From NCBI GenBank assembly GCA_050288625.1, contig JBNKEE010000045.1, forward strand, positions 1 to 64,000: a stretch of DNA of 64,000 nucleotides, read 5' to 3'. The notes below the pieces were generated by a model. It saw nothing but the letters and a program-made list of their open reading frames with translations. It searched no databases and was not told the DNA's origin. The position numbers were made by a program, and so were the translations under genes. The DNA is from JAAGZL01 sp050288625. Lineage in GTDB: Bacteria; Pseudomonadota; Gammaproteobacteria; Chromatiales; Chromatiaceae. Position 1 is the first letter of the stretch, and each line of letters begins with the position of its first letter. Below are positions 16,403 to 25,252 of the stretch, piece after piece.

Positions 16403-16429
16403 CTGATGCTTGCCGCTGGCGGGCATCAG
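16403..16429 (+). terminator. Hairpin after the TonB receptor gene (attenuator)
   Basis: A 12-base-pair stem (CTGATGCTTGCC with GGCGGGCATCAG, two G-U pairs) closes on a three-base loop. No T-run follows, so it is more likely a partial terminator or mRNA stabiliser that lowers expression of the five downstream genes relative to the receptor. Confidence 0.55.
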
Positions 16430-16464
16430 TCCTGTCGTATTTTGCTAAGTATTAAGGGGGGACG

Positions 16465-17565
16465 ATGCGACTTCTAACAATAGCCTTGCTGATAGCTATC
16501 TGGTGTGCGCCTTTGTATGCCAGGCCTGGTGGTCAGGGGCAGATGCTGTGGTTGGAGCCTCTTAGCTATCAACAGATGCTTGAGGCGATGGAAAAGGCCA
16601 AGGAGATGGCTGCCAAGGGGCAGATGGGGAAGCGTCCTTCCAATACAGGAAGCCCCAGTAAACCAGAGCAGAAAAATGCCGGAAAGAAAGAGGAGAAAAA
16701 ACGCAGTTGGGGCGGTGGTGGCGAACGTCTCCGACGTATCTATCTTCGCTCCGGAGCTTTTCCGGCGAAAAAGAACATGATGAAGTCTGGAAGCTGGTCT
16801 GGTAGCCGAGCTAAATCTGGTGGTATGCCAAAGATGAAGGGTGATACCAGCGGCAGCGTGGTATGGCTGGAACGGTCTGACAACACCATTCAGGGCATTA
16901 AGGTTAAGCAACGTCGTGGGAGCACAGTTGCTGAATATTCGGCGAATGACGGTGGTTGGTATCGTATCTATGCCTATAACGATCTAGGTGTAAGAGATAA
17001 GACCTGGGTCAACCTGTTTTCCTATTACTCCTTCATGAGTCATGGGGATAAACCGGAAAAAAAGACAGCGCAACCTATGGTGGGTGCGGGATATTTTGAT
17101 GGGCATCCTGAGTTCGAATTGAAGCGTATTTATGTAGATGGGAAACCCAGTTATCGCAACAGTGTCGGCGATACGGTTCGTGTGCGTGCACTGTTCAGGG
17201 GATGGCCGCTAGAGGGTGGGCACATGGTATTGACCACCGAGCAAGGTTGGCGACAGTACCAGACAACAGACGAAAATGGTGAAGCTGAGTTTACCCTGAT
17301 CAAGGAGGATTTTCCGGAAGATGGAGTCGATCGGAGAAAGTCTGAACTCTACATGATCAGTATGCAGCATAACGTCAAGAGCTCTGGAATATACCGCGGC
17401 GCGTCGTATGACAAGGAGCGCTATATCGCCACCATGCCATTCCGTGTATCACCGGACAGCGATGAGTGGCAGATTCAGTATCTTGCCTACATAGTTGCTA
17501 TGGTAACCATTGTTGGTTCTGGCGTGGCCATTGCTATCCGCAGAAGGCGTAGGAGAGCAAAATGA
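16465..17565 (+). CDS. Membrane-anchored DUF4198-like periplasmic protein
   Basis: The 366-residue protein has a signal peptide (about 1-20) and a Lys/Gly/Ser-rich low-complexity stretch (about 45-125). A beta-rich DUF4198-like domain follows at about 190-330, with FELKRIYVDGKPSYRN, VRALFRGWPLEGG and TTDENGEAEFTL. A C-terminal transmembrane helix (about 338-358) ends in an Arg-rich cytoplasmic tail. DUF4198 proteins are frequent partners of TonB receptors and metal transporters. It starts about 110 bases after the receptor gene and overlaps the next gene by four bases. A role in handing the imported substrate to the inner membrane is inferred. Confidence 0.72.
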   Translation: MRLLTIALLIAIWCAPLYARPGGQGQMLWLEPLSYQQMLEAMEKAKEMAAKGQMGKRPSNTGSPSKPEQKNAGKKEEKKRSWGGGGERLRRIYLRSGAFPAKKNMMKSGSWSGSRAKSGGMPKMKGDTSGSVVWLERSDNTIQGIKVKQRRGSTVAEYSANDGGWYRIYAYNDLGVRDKTWVNLFSYYSFMSHGDKPEKKTAQPMVGAGYFDGHPEFELKRIYVDGKPSYRNSVGDTVRVRALFRGWPLEGGHMVLTTEQGWRQYQTTDENGEAEFTLIKEDFPEDGVDRRKSELYMISMQHNVKSSGIYRGASYDKERYIATMPFRVSPDSDEWQIQYLAYIVAMVTIVGSGVAIAIRRRRRRAK

Positions 17566-18545
17566 ACGTCCAGCGTATTAGATTGATCGTTCAGTTTATC
17601 TGCTTCGTTATCCTTACCTATGGTGGCCTGTTCTATATCGATATGGGCAGCCGTATGCCTACCTTTTCCTGTGCATTCGTAGATGATAATGGGGGTAGCT
17701 GTTTTCTGGTTGGTTTTCAGCACATGCTCTCCAGGTCGTTTTCAGACTACTGGGGTGATGCCGGTATTAGGTTTCTTAAAGCCATAGGTATTGTTTCGCT
17801 CTGGGCTATCGTGTTGAACAAGGCGTGGTGTGGCTGGATCTGTCCATTTGGATTTGTTCAGGATCTGCTAACCAAGTTGCGTAATCTGATTAGCATAGAT
17901 TTATCCCGTTTCGCCTGGATGACGCGCACCAGATATAAATCCGTAAAGTATATTTTTCTCGTCCTGCTGATCCTGATACCAATGGCCATCGGTAACTCTA
18001 TGCTTGGATTGCCGAAACTGTCACGTGACTGGACTGCTCCATTTTGTCAGATGTGTCCTGCGCGGGTTCTAATGCCGATCCTGAATTGGGATTTCAGTGA
18101 GATCTATATAGACTTTTCCAATGGCCCAGGTATGTTTTTGACCACAGTAGCTGTTTTGTTGTCAGGCCTGTTTTTTACCACCGCGTTTGTGAAGAGGCGC
18201 TTCTTCTGCTCTTACTGCCCAATGATGGCGCTGCTATCGCTGTTCGATAAGATAGGTTTTGTTTCTCTGAAAAAAGATGGTCAGCGCTGTACCCGTTGCG
18301 GCAACTGCTCTCGTGCCTGCCCGATGGAGATCAGGGAGATTGAAGAAGAGAAGACGCTCACCAATCTGGTTACTCAGGACTGTATTCTCTGTGCGCGTTG
18401 CGTTGATGTGTGTCCGGAGGATGAGACGTTAAAAATTCAGTTCTTGGGGCTTCCTCTTTATACCGCTACAGAAAAAGGATTTCTCAAACGTCAGGCCAAA
18501 TCTATAAAGGCCCCAGAACCCAGTGAGATAAGTAAGCATGAGTGA
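17562..18545 (+). CDS. NapH-like polytopic membrane ferredoxin
   Basis: The 327-residue protein has about four to five transmembrane helices. It carries the NapH/RdxA-type motifs CGWICPFGFVQ (about 88-98), CQMCPARVL and CSYCPMMAL. Two C-terminal [4Fe-4S] ferredoxin motifs follow at about 246-290: CTRCGNCSRACP and CILCARCVDVCP. Members of this family pass electrons from quinol or other membrane donors to soluble or periplasmic redox partners. Here it sits directly before the double-cubane-type protein gene (8-base overlap) and is its obvious candidate electron donor. It is not next to nap genes, so NapH itself is unlikely. Confidence 0.9.
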   Translation: MNVQRIRLIVQFICFVILTYGGLFYIDMGSRMPTFSCAFVDDNGGSCFLVGFQHMLSRSFSDYWGDAGIRFLKAIGIVSLWAIVLNKAWCGWICPFGFVQDLLTKLRNLISIDLSRFAWMTRTRYKSVKYIFLVLLILIPMAIGNSMLGLPKLSRDWTAPFCQMCPARVLMPILNWDFSEIYIDFSNGPGMFLTTVAVLLSGLFFTTAFVKRRFFCSYCPMMALLSLFDKIGFVSLKKDGQRCTRCGNCSRACPMEIREIEEEKTLTNLVTQDCILCARCVDVCPEDETLKIQFLGLPLYTATEKGFLKRQAKSIKAPEPSEISKHE

Positions 18546-19824
18546 ACAAAATATACATCTTTCGAAGAATGAGCGTCTGGCTAATAAGGTCAGGGTCAAT
18601 CTGGCTATGTCTGTGCGTGAGATATTTGATCGGATAGAGGAAGAAGAGACTAATCGGCCTGAAAATATGTCCTACTTCGATCGCATCTTTGAGACCTTTG
18701 AACATGGAGGCAAGGACACAGTCAGGCTGCGCAAGGGAGAAAAGATGATCGGCACCTATTGTCTGTTTGTGCCGGAAGAGTTGATCTATGCTGCAGGCGC
18801 AAGACCGGTAAGGCTATGCTCTGGCGCTTATGAAAGTGTAGAGATCGGTGAGGATTACATTCCTGAAGTAGCCTGTCCGATGGTTAAATCGGAATTTGGC
18901 CTTAGTACTCTTCCGGTTCTATCTTTTTTTCAAGAGTGTGAAATGGTGGTGATGCCAGCCAGTTGTGACTGGAAGGTGAAAATGGCAGAGATGCTCAATG
19001 AGCATGTCCCCGTGCATATGATGGATATGCCGCGGGTTAAAGAGGAGGAGTCATCACGCACCTTCTGGCTTGAGGAAGTGAAGCGGCTTACCAAAAAGCT
19101 GGAAAAGACCACCGGCGTTCGTATTACCCGCCGTAGATTGAAACACTCCATTAGAATGGTTCAGCGTGCCCAGATGGAGTTCCACCGTTTTCATAGAATT
19201 CGTAAACACATTCCTGCGGTTATCTATGGTCGTGATGCCCTTGAGGTGATGAACGCATATTTTTACGATCATGTAGAGGATTGGACAGAGGCCCTATCCA
19301 AACTAAACGATGAATTGGAGCAGCGCATTAAAGACCAGGTGCAGGTGACAAAGAGTGACGCCGCCCGTATCTTATTGACCGGTTCGCCTATGGTGTTTCC
19401 TAACTGGAAAGTGCCGACAATAATCGAAGAGTTGGATGGAATACTGGTGGCCGATGAGTTTTGTACCTCCAACCGTTATCTAAATGATATGGTGGCGGTG
19501 GACGAAGGGACAATGACGGATATGGTGCATGCTATTTCAGAAAGATATCTGCTGCCTTCAACATGTCCCATCTTCTCCAATACGGTAGATCGCAAAGATC
19601 GACTACTGCAACTGATTGATGACTATAAAGTGGAAGGGGTCATCTATCACATCCTGAAGGGGTGTCACCCTTATGATGTGGAGACCAAGATCGTGGAGAA
19701 ACTTATGGAGGAGAAGGGTGTACCTATGCTCAAGATCGAGACCGATTACAGCCCGCAGGATGTTGAGCAGCTGCGCACCAGAATTGAGGCGTTTCAGGAG
19801 ACCTTGAAAGGGAGACGCAGTTGA
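18538..19824 (+). CDS. 2-hydroxyacyl-CoA dehydratase/double-cubane cluster protein family
   Basis: The 428-residue soluble protein belongs to the HgdB/BcrC/FldC superfamily. Features include GTYCLFVPEELIYAAGARPV (about 78-97), a VACPMVKSEFG cysteine motif, MPASCDWKVKMAE, a STCPIFSNT motif, and a C-terminal GCHPYDVE plus IETDYSPQDVEQLRTRIEAF typical of the family. These proteins bind a [4Fe-4S] or double-cubane [8Fe-9S] cluster and receive electrons at very low potential from an ATP-hydrolysing activator. The activator gene follows after one base. A single large subunit without a dehydratase partner points to the double-cubane cluster protein branch rather than a fermentation dehydratase. The physiological substrate is unknown. 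Confidence 0.88.
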   Translation: MSEQNIHLSKNERLANKVRVNLAMSVREIFDRIEEEETNRPENMSYFDRIFETFEHGGKDTVRLRKGEKMIGTYCLFVPEELIYAAGARPVRLCSGAYESVEIGEDYIPEVACPMVKSEFGLSTLPVLSFFQECEMVVMPASCDWKVKMAEMLNEHVPVHMMDMPRVKEEESSRTFWLEEVKRLTKKLEKTTGVRITRRRLKHSIRMVQRAQMEFHRFHRIRKHIPAVIYGRDALEVMNAYFYDHVEDWTEALSKLNDELEQRIKDQVQVTKSDAARILLTGSPMVFPNWKVPTIIEELDGILVADEFCTSNRYLNDMVAVDEGTMTDMVHAISERYLLPSTCPIFSNTVDRKDRLLQLIDDYKVEGVIYHILKGCHPYDVETKIVEKLMEEKGVPMLKIETDYSPQDVEQLRTRIEAFQETLKGRRS

Positions 19825-19825
19825 T

Positions 19826-20629
19826 ATGAGTCGTTATGTAGGTATAGACATAGGTTCGGCCACTACCAAGGTAGCAGTGGTGGATGATGACGCTATCCTG
19901 GGACATAAAGTGGTTCCCACCGGGGTCCATTGTGAAGAGACTGCGCGTGAAGCCCTGGATGCACTGCTGCAAAAGTTGAGTATTACATTTGATGATATTA
20001 GCAGTGTAACCTCTACCGGATATGGGCGCCGTCTGGTTAAGTTTGCCGACAGTAATATCAGCGAAATTAGCGCAAACGTCAGAGGTGCGCTTTGGTATGG
20101 TGAGCAGAGCGGCATCAAGGTGCGAACCATAATGAATCTTGGAGGCCAGGACAGCAAGGTTATCTCTATAGATGAACAGGGCGTTACCAAGAATTTTGCC
20201 ATGAACGATAAATGTGCCGCAGGTACCGGACGTTTTCTGGAGACCATGGCACGTATCCTTGAGATCAATGTAACCGATCTTGGAGATCTTGCGCTTGAGG
20301 CGGACGTGCCCATACGTATCAACTCCACCTGCGCGGTGTTTGCTGAGTCAGAGATCATATCCTTGGTTGCGCGGAAGAAACTGAAGAGCGAGATCATCGC
20401 CGGGGCTCACCACTCAATCGCCAAGCGACTTAGCCGTATGGCAAAACGTGTGGGTATTGTAGACCAGGTGTTCTTCGACGGTGGGCCGGCTTTAAACGCA
20501 GGACTGATTAGGGCCATGGAAGATGAAATGGCCACAGATATCTATGTGCCGCCAAGCGTACCTCAGGTAACAACGGCAGTTGGGGCAGCCCTGATTGCCA
20601 GGGATGAATACAAGAAACGACTCTCATGA
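19826..20629 (+). CDS. ATPase activator of the dehydratase/double-cubane protein (HgdC/YjiL-like)
   Basis: The 267-residue ASKHA-fold ATPase has the phosphate-1 motif GIDIGSATTKVAVV (6-19) and GGQDSKVISI. The [4Fe-4S]-ligand cysteines lie in NDKCAAGTGRFLE (about 130-142) and NSTCAVFAESEIISL (about 168-182). A C-terminal FDGGPALNAGL motif completes it. As a homodimer it would hold one cluster and use ATP hydrolysis to inject electrons into the partner encoded just upstream. The stop-to-start gap of one base and the four-base overlap with the next gene show strong coupling. Confidence 0.93.
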   Translation: MSRYVGIDIGSATTKVAVVDDDAILGHKVVPTGVHCEETAREALDALLQKLSITFDDISSVTSTGYGRRLVKFADSNISEISANVRGALWYGEQSGIKVRTIMNLGGQDSKVISIDEQGVTKNFAMNDKCAAGTGRFLETMARILEINVTDLGDLALEADVPIRINSTCAVFAESEIISLVARKKLKSEIIAGAHHSIAKRLSRMAKRVGIVDQVFFDGGPALNAGLIRAMEDEMATDIYVPPSVPQVTTAVGAALIARDEYKKRLS

Positions 20630-21339
20630 CCCCAGCGTCGTCTGCACCAGCACTGCAGTTGCATCTCGATATGCTACAGAACTTTGAGAGCATATATGTG
20701 GGTATGTTGGCCATGGGTTTTTTCTATGGACTAACTCTGTGTAATCTCTCCTGCATCCCGCTGATCGGTCCTTACATCATAGGCACCCAGAAGGGATTCA
20801 GGCGCGGCTTCGATGCCACTGCGGTGTTTGTGATCACCAGGGTTGTTACATATACCATACTGGGTGGTATTTCAGGATTGGTGGGTAATGTGGCACTCAA
20901 AAGTATCGACTCAGGTCTACTGTTTGTTATTGCTGGTACCCTGGTGTTGTCGATAAGTGTCATGATTATATTCAGACCTAAAGCCGCTGCATGCAAAAGT
21001 AAGGGGCAGGTTGAGGTGCATAGGCCGAGACGGCGAACATGGGCGCACATGGTGACACTTGGGTTTTCCACCAGCCTGGTGCCCTGTCTTCCTCTTACTG
21101 CCGTACTGTTTTATGCCGCCACCACGCAATCGTTTGTGACCGGGTGTCTCCTTGCCCTGATGTTTGGGATTGGTACCTCTGCTTCTCCGCTCTACTACAT
21201 CGGTGGTGCGGCTGGGTGGTTTTCTGAAAGGATACGCAGTGAAATTCCGCGCTACGGTAGCTTGCTACGAAAGGTTAGTGGGATAATTCTGGCGTTGTTT
21301 GGACTACGCCTGTTGATCATGAGTGGTGTGCTTGGGTAG
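20626..21339 (+). CDS. CcdA/DsbD-like (or TauE/UreH-like) six-helix membrane protein
   Basis: The 237-residue protein is made of about six transmembrane helices. It has two Cys-Pro elements in equivalent positions of each half, NLSCIPLIGPYIIG (about 39-52) and SLVPCLPLTAVLFYA (about 143-157), like the thiol-transfer pair of CcdA/DsbD-type transporters. The alternative family label is sulfite exporter TauE/UreH-like. It is the last gene of the cassette. It may carry reducing power to the periplasm or export a product. Which one is right is open. Confidence 0.75.
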   Translation: MTPASSAPALQLHLDMLQNFESIYVGMLAMGFFYGLTLCNLSCIPLIGPYIIGTQKGFRRGFDATAVFVITRVVTYTILGGISGLVGNVALKSIDSGLLFVIAGTLVLSISVMIIFRPKAAACKSKGQVEVHRPRRRTWAHMVTLGFSTSLVPCLPLTAVLFYAATTQSFVTGCLLALMFGIGTSASPLYYIGGAAGWFSERIRSEIPRYGSLLRKVSGIILALFGLRLLIMSGVLG

Positions 21340-21349
21340 GTTTAGCTTG

Positions 21350-22363
21350 CTATTCGCCCAAATCCTTGGGCATTGTATTTGCCAAGTGAATGAAATTATC
21401 CAGGCGCTGCTGGGAAATCTTTCTTTCCGTTACCGCCTGTTTAATGGCGCAGCCCGGTTCCTGTAGATGCTGACAGTCGTTGAATTGGCAACTGCCCAGG
21501 AAGGGTCGAAACTCTCGAAAACCATTCTCCAGTTCACCTCGGCTGAGCTTCAGCAGCCGAAAGCTTCTTACCCCAGGCGAATCGATCAGTTCACCACCGG
21601 AAGGCAGTGAGTAGCAGGTACTGGCCGATGTGGTGTGTTTACCCAGATTAGTTGCTTCTGATAGCCTTCCCACCTGTAGATCAAGATCAGGCAGCAGGGC
21701 GTTGATGATGGACGACTTACCTACGCCGGATTGACCGACCAGGATGGAGGTCTCACCCCGTAACCGTTCGATCATCGGATCCAGTCCGTGTTTGGTATGG
21801 GCACTGATTCTGGCAACTGGATACCCGATTTCCTCGTATAGCCTGATACGCTGGTTAAATTGATCGCCGCTCTCTCCCTTGATCAGGTCTGTCTTGTTGA
21901 TGGCGATGAGCGCCGGTACGCTGATAGTCTCGGCCGTTACCAGATACTGATCCAGTAGATACTCGCTGAACTCAGGTTCTGGTGCCAGCACTATCACCAA
22001 CAGAGTGATGTTGGCAGCCAGCGGTTTCTCCCGGCCGCTGTAGTCCGGTCTGGCCAGGACCGAGCTCCTCTCCAGGCGAGCAGTGACTACACCATATCCA
22101 GGTTCAGTGGCCTGCCATACCACCTGGTCACCGCAGACGATTTGCCCGATGTTTTGGCGCGAGAGGCAGTGGTGGATGTTGCCTGATCTATCTGCAACCG
22201 CAAGGTTCTGGCCATGACGAGCGATCACTTTGCCTTCGAGAGGGGCGTCCGTATCGTGTTGATCCAGAGATTCTTCCACACGGTTGGATAGACGCTCACG
22301 CCGCTTCTCCTGAATGCGCTTGATGTGTCGTTTCTGCTTTTGCGTGAGTCTGCGTTGGGTCAT
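21350..22363 (-). CDS. rsgA: Ribosome small-subunit maturation GTPase RsgA
   Basis: The 337-residue protein has an N-terminal OB-fold and a circularly permuted GTPase domain. G4 INKTD (about 161-165) precedes the P-loop GQSGVGKSSIINALL (about 210-224) and DSPGVRSF. The C-terminal zinc-binding motif is CQFNDCQHLQEPGC. RsgA checks the late 30S subunit and releases RbfA. The basic N-terminal extension (KQKRHIKRIQEKRRER) is usual. It is convergent with the double-cubane cassette (10 bases) and, with orn, queG and nnr, keeps a conserved gammaproteobacterial neighbourhood. Confidence 0.97.
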   Translation of the reverse strand: MTQRRLTQKQKRHIKRIQEKRRERLSNRVEESLDQHDTDAPLEGKVIARHGQNLAVADRSGNIHHCLSRQNIGQIVCGDQVVWQATEPGYGVVTARLERSSVLARPDYSGREKPLAANITLLVIVLAPEPEFSEYLLDQYLVTAETISVPALIAINKTDLIKGESGDQFNQRIRLYEEIGYPVARISAHTKHGLDPMIERLRGETSILVGQSGVGKSSIINALLPDLDLQVGRLSEATNLGKHTTSASTCYSLPSGGELIDSPGVRSFRLLKLSRGELENGFREFRPFLGSCQFNDCQHLQEPGCAIKQAVTERKISQQRLDNFIHLANTMPKDLGE

Positions 22364-22370
22364 CTGATGT

Positions 22371-22658
22371 CTATTTGAAGTGGTAGTACTCTTTATTGAG
22401 ATATTCCGCTACGCCCTCTACCTCTTCATCAAACCACTGTAGTTGCAACTGTTGCTCACAGAAATGTACCTGGGATGATAGTTTTTCCCTTGAGGTTACA
22501 CGTCGCTCCGGCCTGGTGTAGAGTTTTGGCTGATGGCAGGCAAGGCAGTGTTTGTCATGTAATTCCTGACCCTTCGTAACATCTGTATCATCAGCGTTGG
22601 CAGCTGAAGTTACCATGCAGATGATTATCGCAATCAAGTATCTCACTGACTTCTCCAT
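22371..22658 (-). CDS. Small periplasmic monoheme cytochrome c
   Basis: The 95-residue protein has a signal peptide (about 1-22) and one heme motif CLACH (38-42). An axial Met is not obvious after the heme site, so the sixth ligand is unclear. It lies between rsgA and the M48 protease gene with gaps of seven and zero bases, so the three are probably co-transcribed. It could be an electron shuttle; no partner is evident. Confidence 0.82.
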   Translation of the reverse strand: MEKSVRYLIAIIICMVTSAANADDTDVTKGQELHDKHCLACHQPKLYTRPERRVTSREKLSSQVHFCEQQLQLQWFDEEVEGVAEYLNKEYYHFK

Positions 22659-23906
22659 TTATAGCTTGGATGAAAGATAGGCAATACGCACCGGGGCCGG
22701 TGGATGACTGTCATGAAAAGCAGAATAGAGAGGATCCGGTGTCAGGGTGCTGGCATTCTCCTTGTAGAGTTTGACCAGAGCGCTGATCATCGGTTTGGCC
22801 CCCGCCTGCTCAACTGCATAGTCGTCCGCTTCGAACTCGTGTTTGCGTTGTAGTTTCGCCATTATAGGATGCATAAATTGGCTGAACACCGGTGCTGTAA
22901 ATAAAAATAGTAGAAGGGCCATGGGATTGGACTCTGTGGTTACCCCAAGCCCGTTAAAGAACCAGGACTGCTGTATCAGCCAGGCCAGCAGCGCCAGACC
23001 GAACAGTGAGCTGATCATCATGATCAATAGCCCCTTCAGAATATGGCGCCTCTTAAAGTGCCCCAACTCATGGGCCAGTACCGCCTCTATCTCATCCGTG
23101 TCCAGGTGTTGCATAAGGGTATCGAAAAATACGATGCGTTTGTTTCTGCCCAGGCCGGTAAAGTATGCGTTACCGTGGCTGGAGCGTCTTGATCCGTCCA
23201 TTACAAAGATGCCGTTGCTGGTAAAGCCGCAACGGTCCAGCAGTTGTTGAATACGCTGGCGCAGCCATTCATCCTCTAGTGGGGTGAACTTATTGAATAG
23301 GGGTGCTATTAGGGTGGGGTAGGCCCAACTCATAAACAGGGTAAAGACGGTCCAGAAAATCCATGCCAGCATCCACCAGAGACCGCCTGCACTCTGCATT
23401 AGCCACAGTATGACCCAGATGATCGGCACACCCAGTAGCAGAGAGAGCATAAGCTTCAATAACATGTCTTTTACGAAACGGGACGGGGTGGTGCGGTTAA
23501 AGCCGAAGTTGTTTTCCAGCACGAAGGTGCGATAGATTGAGAAGGGCAAGTCCAGGATGCCTGAGATGATGGATACGGAGAGAATTAGTCCTGTACCCAG
23601 GAGTAGGGGACTATAGTCAAGAGACAGTCCATCCCATATGTCCTGAATATATTGCAGGCCTCCGCCCAGGGTCCATCCCAGTAACAGTGCTGTACCGAAC
23701 AGTAACTCATACGACCATAGCCGTATCTGCGCTACAGTATAATCTGCTGCGGTATGGTGCTGATCCAGCGAGACATAATCGGCAAATGCCTTCGGCACCT
23801 CTCCGCGATGTGAGATTACGTGGTTACGGTGACGCAGCGTTAGCCATGATTCCAGCAGTAGTCCGCCTACTAGTGCAAAGAGAAATAGATAACTAAACCA
23901 GTTCAT
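22659..23906 (-). CDS. M48-family membrane zinc metalloprotease (Ste24-like)
   Basis: I choose the start at 23,906, which gives a 415-residue protein beginning MNWFSYLFLFAL, a normal first transmembrane helix. A longer frame would add 20 hydrophilic residues of no family character. It has several transmembrane helices. The zinc motif HELGH lies in AVLAHELGHFKRRH, and the third ligand Glu is in KHEFEADDYA. Full-length CAAX-type M48 proteases in bacteria take part in membrane protein quality control. It is divergent from orn with an 80-base gap. Confidence 0.93.
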   Translation of the reverse strand: MNWFSYLFLFALVGGLLLESWLTLRHRNHVISHRGEVPKAFADYVSLDQHHTAADYTVAQIRLWSYELLFGTALLLGWTLGGGLQYIQDIWDGLSLDYSPLLLGTGLILSVSIISGILDLPFSIYRTFVLENNFGFNRTTPSRFVKDMLLKLMLSLLLGVPIIWVILWLMQSAGGLWWMLAWIFWTVFTLFMSWAYPTLIAPLFNKFTPLEDEWLRQRIQQLLDRCGFTSNGIFVMDGSRRSSHGNAYFTGLGRNKRIVFFDTLMQHLDTDEIEAVLAHELGHFKRRHILKGLLIMMISSLFGLALLAWLIQQSWFFNGLGVTTESNPMALLLFLFTAPVFSQFMHPIMAKLQRKHEFEADDYAVEQAGAKPMISALVKLYKENASTLTPDPLYSAFHDSHPPAPVRIAYLSSKL

Positions 23907-23985
23907 AGGGTATAAGGATACATCCGCTCGGCCCTCTCTGCTAGAATCTCCAAAGCTTACACACACTACAAATAAGGAATAGCAG

Positions 23986-24534
23986 ATGGCTCAAGATGTA
24001 ACGAACCTGATCTGGATAGACCTGGAGATGACCGGTCTGGATACCATGAGTGATTGGATCATCGAGATTGCGACTATTGTTACGGATGCGAAATTGAATA
24101 TCCTGGCAGAGGGTCCCATGTTGGCCATCCACCAGCCGGATGAGGTGATGCATGCCATGGATGAATGGAACACCAATCAGCATGCCAAGTCAGGTCTGAC
24201 TGAACGGGTGAAGCAGAGCAGCAATGACACCGCGCACGCGGAACGGGAAACAATAGAATTCCTGGAGAAATATGTTCCCAGGGGTGTTTCGCCGATGTGT
24301 GGAAACAGTATCTGCCAGGATCGCCGTTTTCTGGCCCGTCTAATGCCTGATCTGGAGGCATACTTTCACTACCGCAATCTGGATGTGAGTACCTTGAAGG
24401 AGCTGGCCAGTCGCTGGGCCCCGGATGTGGCAGCTGGTGTGGTCAAGCAGGGCAAACATCTGGCTCTGGATGACATTCGTGATTCCATCAGCGAACTGGC
24501 ACATTATCGGGACAATTTCCTGAAGCTGCCATAA
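23986..24534 (+). CDS. orn: Oligoribonuclease
   Basis: The 182-residue protein is a DEDDh 3'-5' exonuclease with WIDLEMTGLD (residues 10-19, catalytic Asp/Glu), GNSICQDRRFL, YRNLDVST and a C-terminal HLALDDIRDS. It degrades the last two- to five-nucleotide RNAs and, in many gammaproteobacteria, pGpG from c-di-GMP turnover. That is relevant to the EAL-domain protein further downstream. Length and motifs are standard. Confidence 0.98.
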   Translation: MAQDVTNLIWIDLEMTGLDTMSDWIIEIATIVTDAKLNILAEGPMLAIHQPDEVMHAMDEWNTNQHAKSGLTERVKQSSNDTAHAERETIEFLEKYVPRGVSPMCGNSICQDRRFLARLMPDLEAYFHYRNLDVSTLKELASRWAPDVAAGVVKQGKHLALDDIRDSISELAHYRDNFLKLP

Positions 24535-24573
24535 TTACTATATGTTTAGTGAAGATATATAGGTAGAAAACGC

Positions 24574-25152
24574 ATGGTTAATTACGTAGGAGTGCATCAC
24601 CCCGCTTTTGGTACATGTGACCTGGATGGAACCATCCGCTTCTGGCGCGACCTGCTCGGTATGCGTCTGGTGTATACCTCGAATGAGGGCGCCGGTCGTC
24701 AGGTCTTTTTCTCAGTAGGTGGAGACAGCTACATCGTTTTCTTCGAGTGGCCAGATGCATGTTGTCTTCCGTATCGCCGTCACGGGGAGCCAAAACAGGG
24801 GGAACAGGCCTTTGATCATGTCGCCATTCAGGTGGCTGACGAAGAGCATCTATGGGAGATCATGGGGCGTCTGGATGCGGCTGGTATGCCAGCAGCGGAT
24901 ATAGTAGATCATGGCTTCTGTCGTTCTCTCTATAGCTATGACCCTAACAATATCCCCATCGAATTTCTATGTGTGCGTAAGGAGATAGATCTTAAAACCA
25001 ATCCGGTCTTTGCCGATCCGCAACCTCTGTCTGCCATGCAGGAAGGGGCGGATCTGGTTGCAGGGTACTGGCCGGACCAAGAGGAGATACCTTCGGAGGA
25101 GCGGGAGATAAATCCGGGAGTAGGTTTTAACGATTTTTCTCAGTCAGAGTAA
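24574..25152 (+). CDS. VOC/glyoxalase-family protein
   Basis: The 192-residue protein has the vicinal-oxygen-chelate fold. Residues 1-70 contain HHPAFGTCDLDGTIRFWRDL and later VFFEW. A second half contains FDHVAIQVADEEHLWEIMGRL and YSYDPNNIPIEFLC. His7 and His8 near the start, His87 and Glu131 are in positions usual for metal ligands. A tail of about 50 residues rich in acidic residues follows the fold. The substrate cannot be told from sequence; dioxygenase, lyase or resistance roles all occur in the family. Confidence 0.85.
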   Translation: MVNYVGVHHPAFGTCDLDGTIRFWRDLLGMRLVYTSNEGAGRQVFFSVGGDSYIVFFEWPDACCLPYRRHGEPKQGEQAFDHVAIQVADEEHLWEIMGRLDAAGMPAADIVDHGFCRSLYSYDPNNIPIEFLCVRKEIDLKTNPVFADPQPLSAMQEGADLVAGYWPDQEEIPSEEREINPGVGFNDFSQSE

Positions 25153-25252
25153 TTACCGACAAAATTACTATGATATATATCAATGCGTTGAACAAACGCG
25201 GTGATCTAACATGCCGTCCGTAGTAGTAATGCCAAAATTTCGGAGCAACCAG

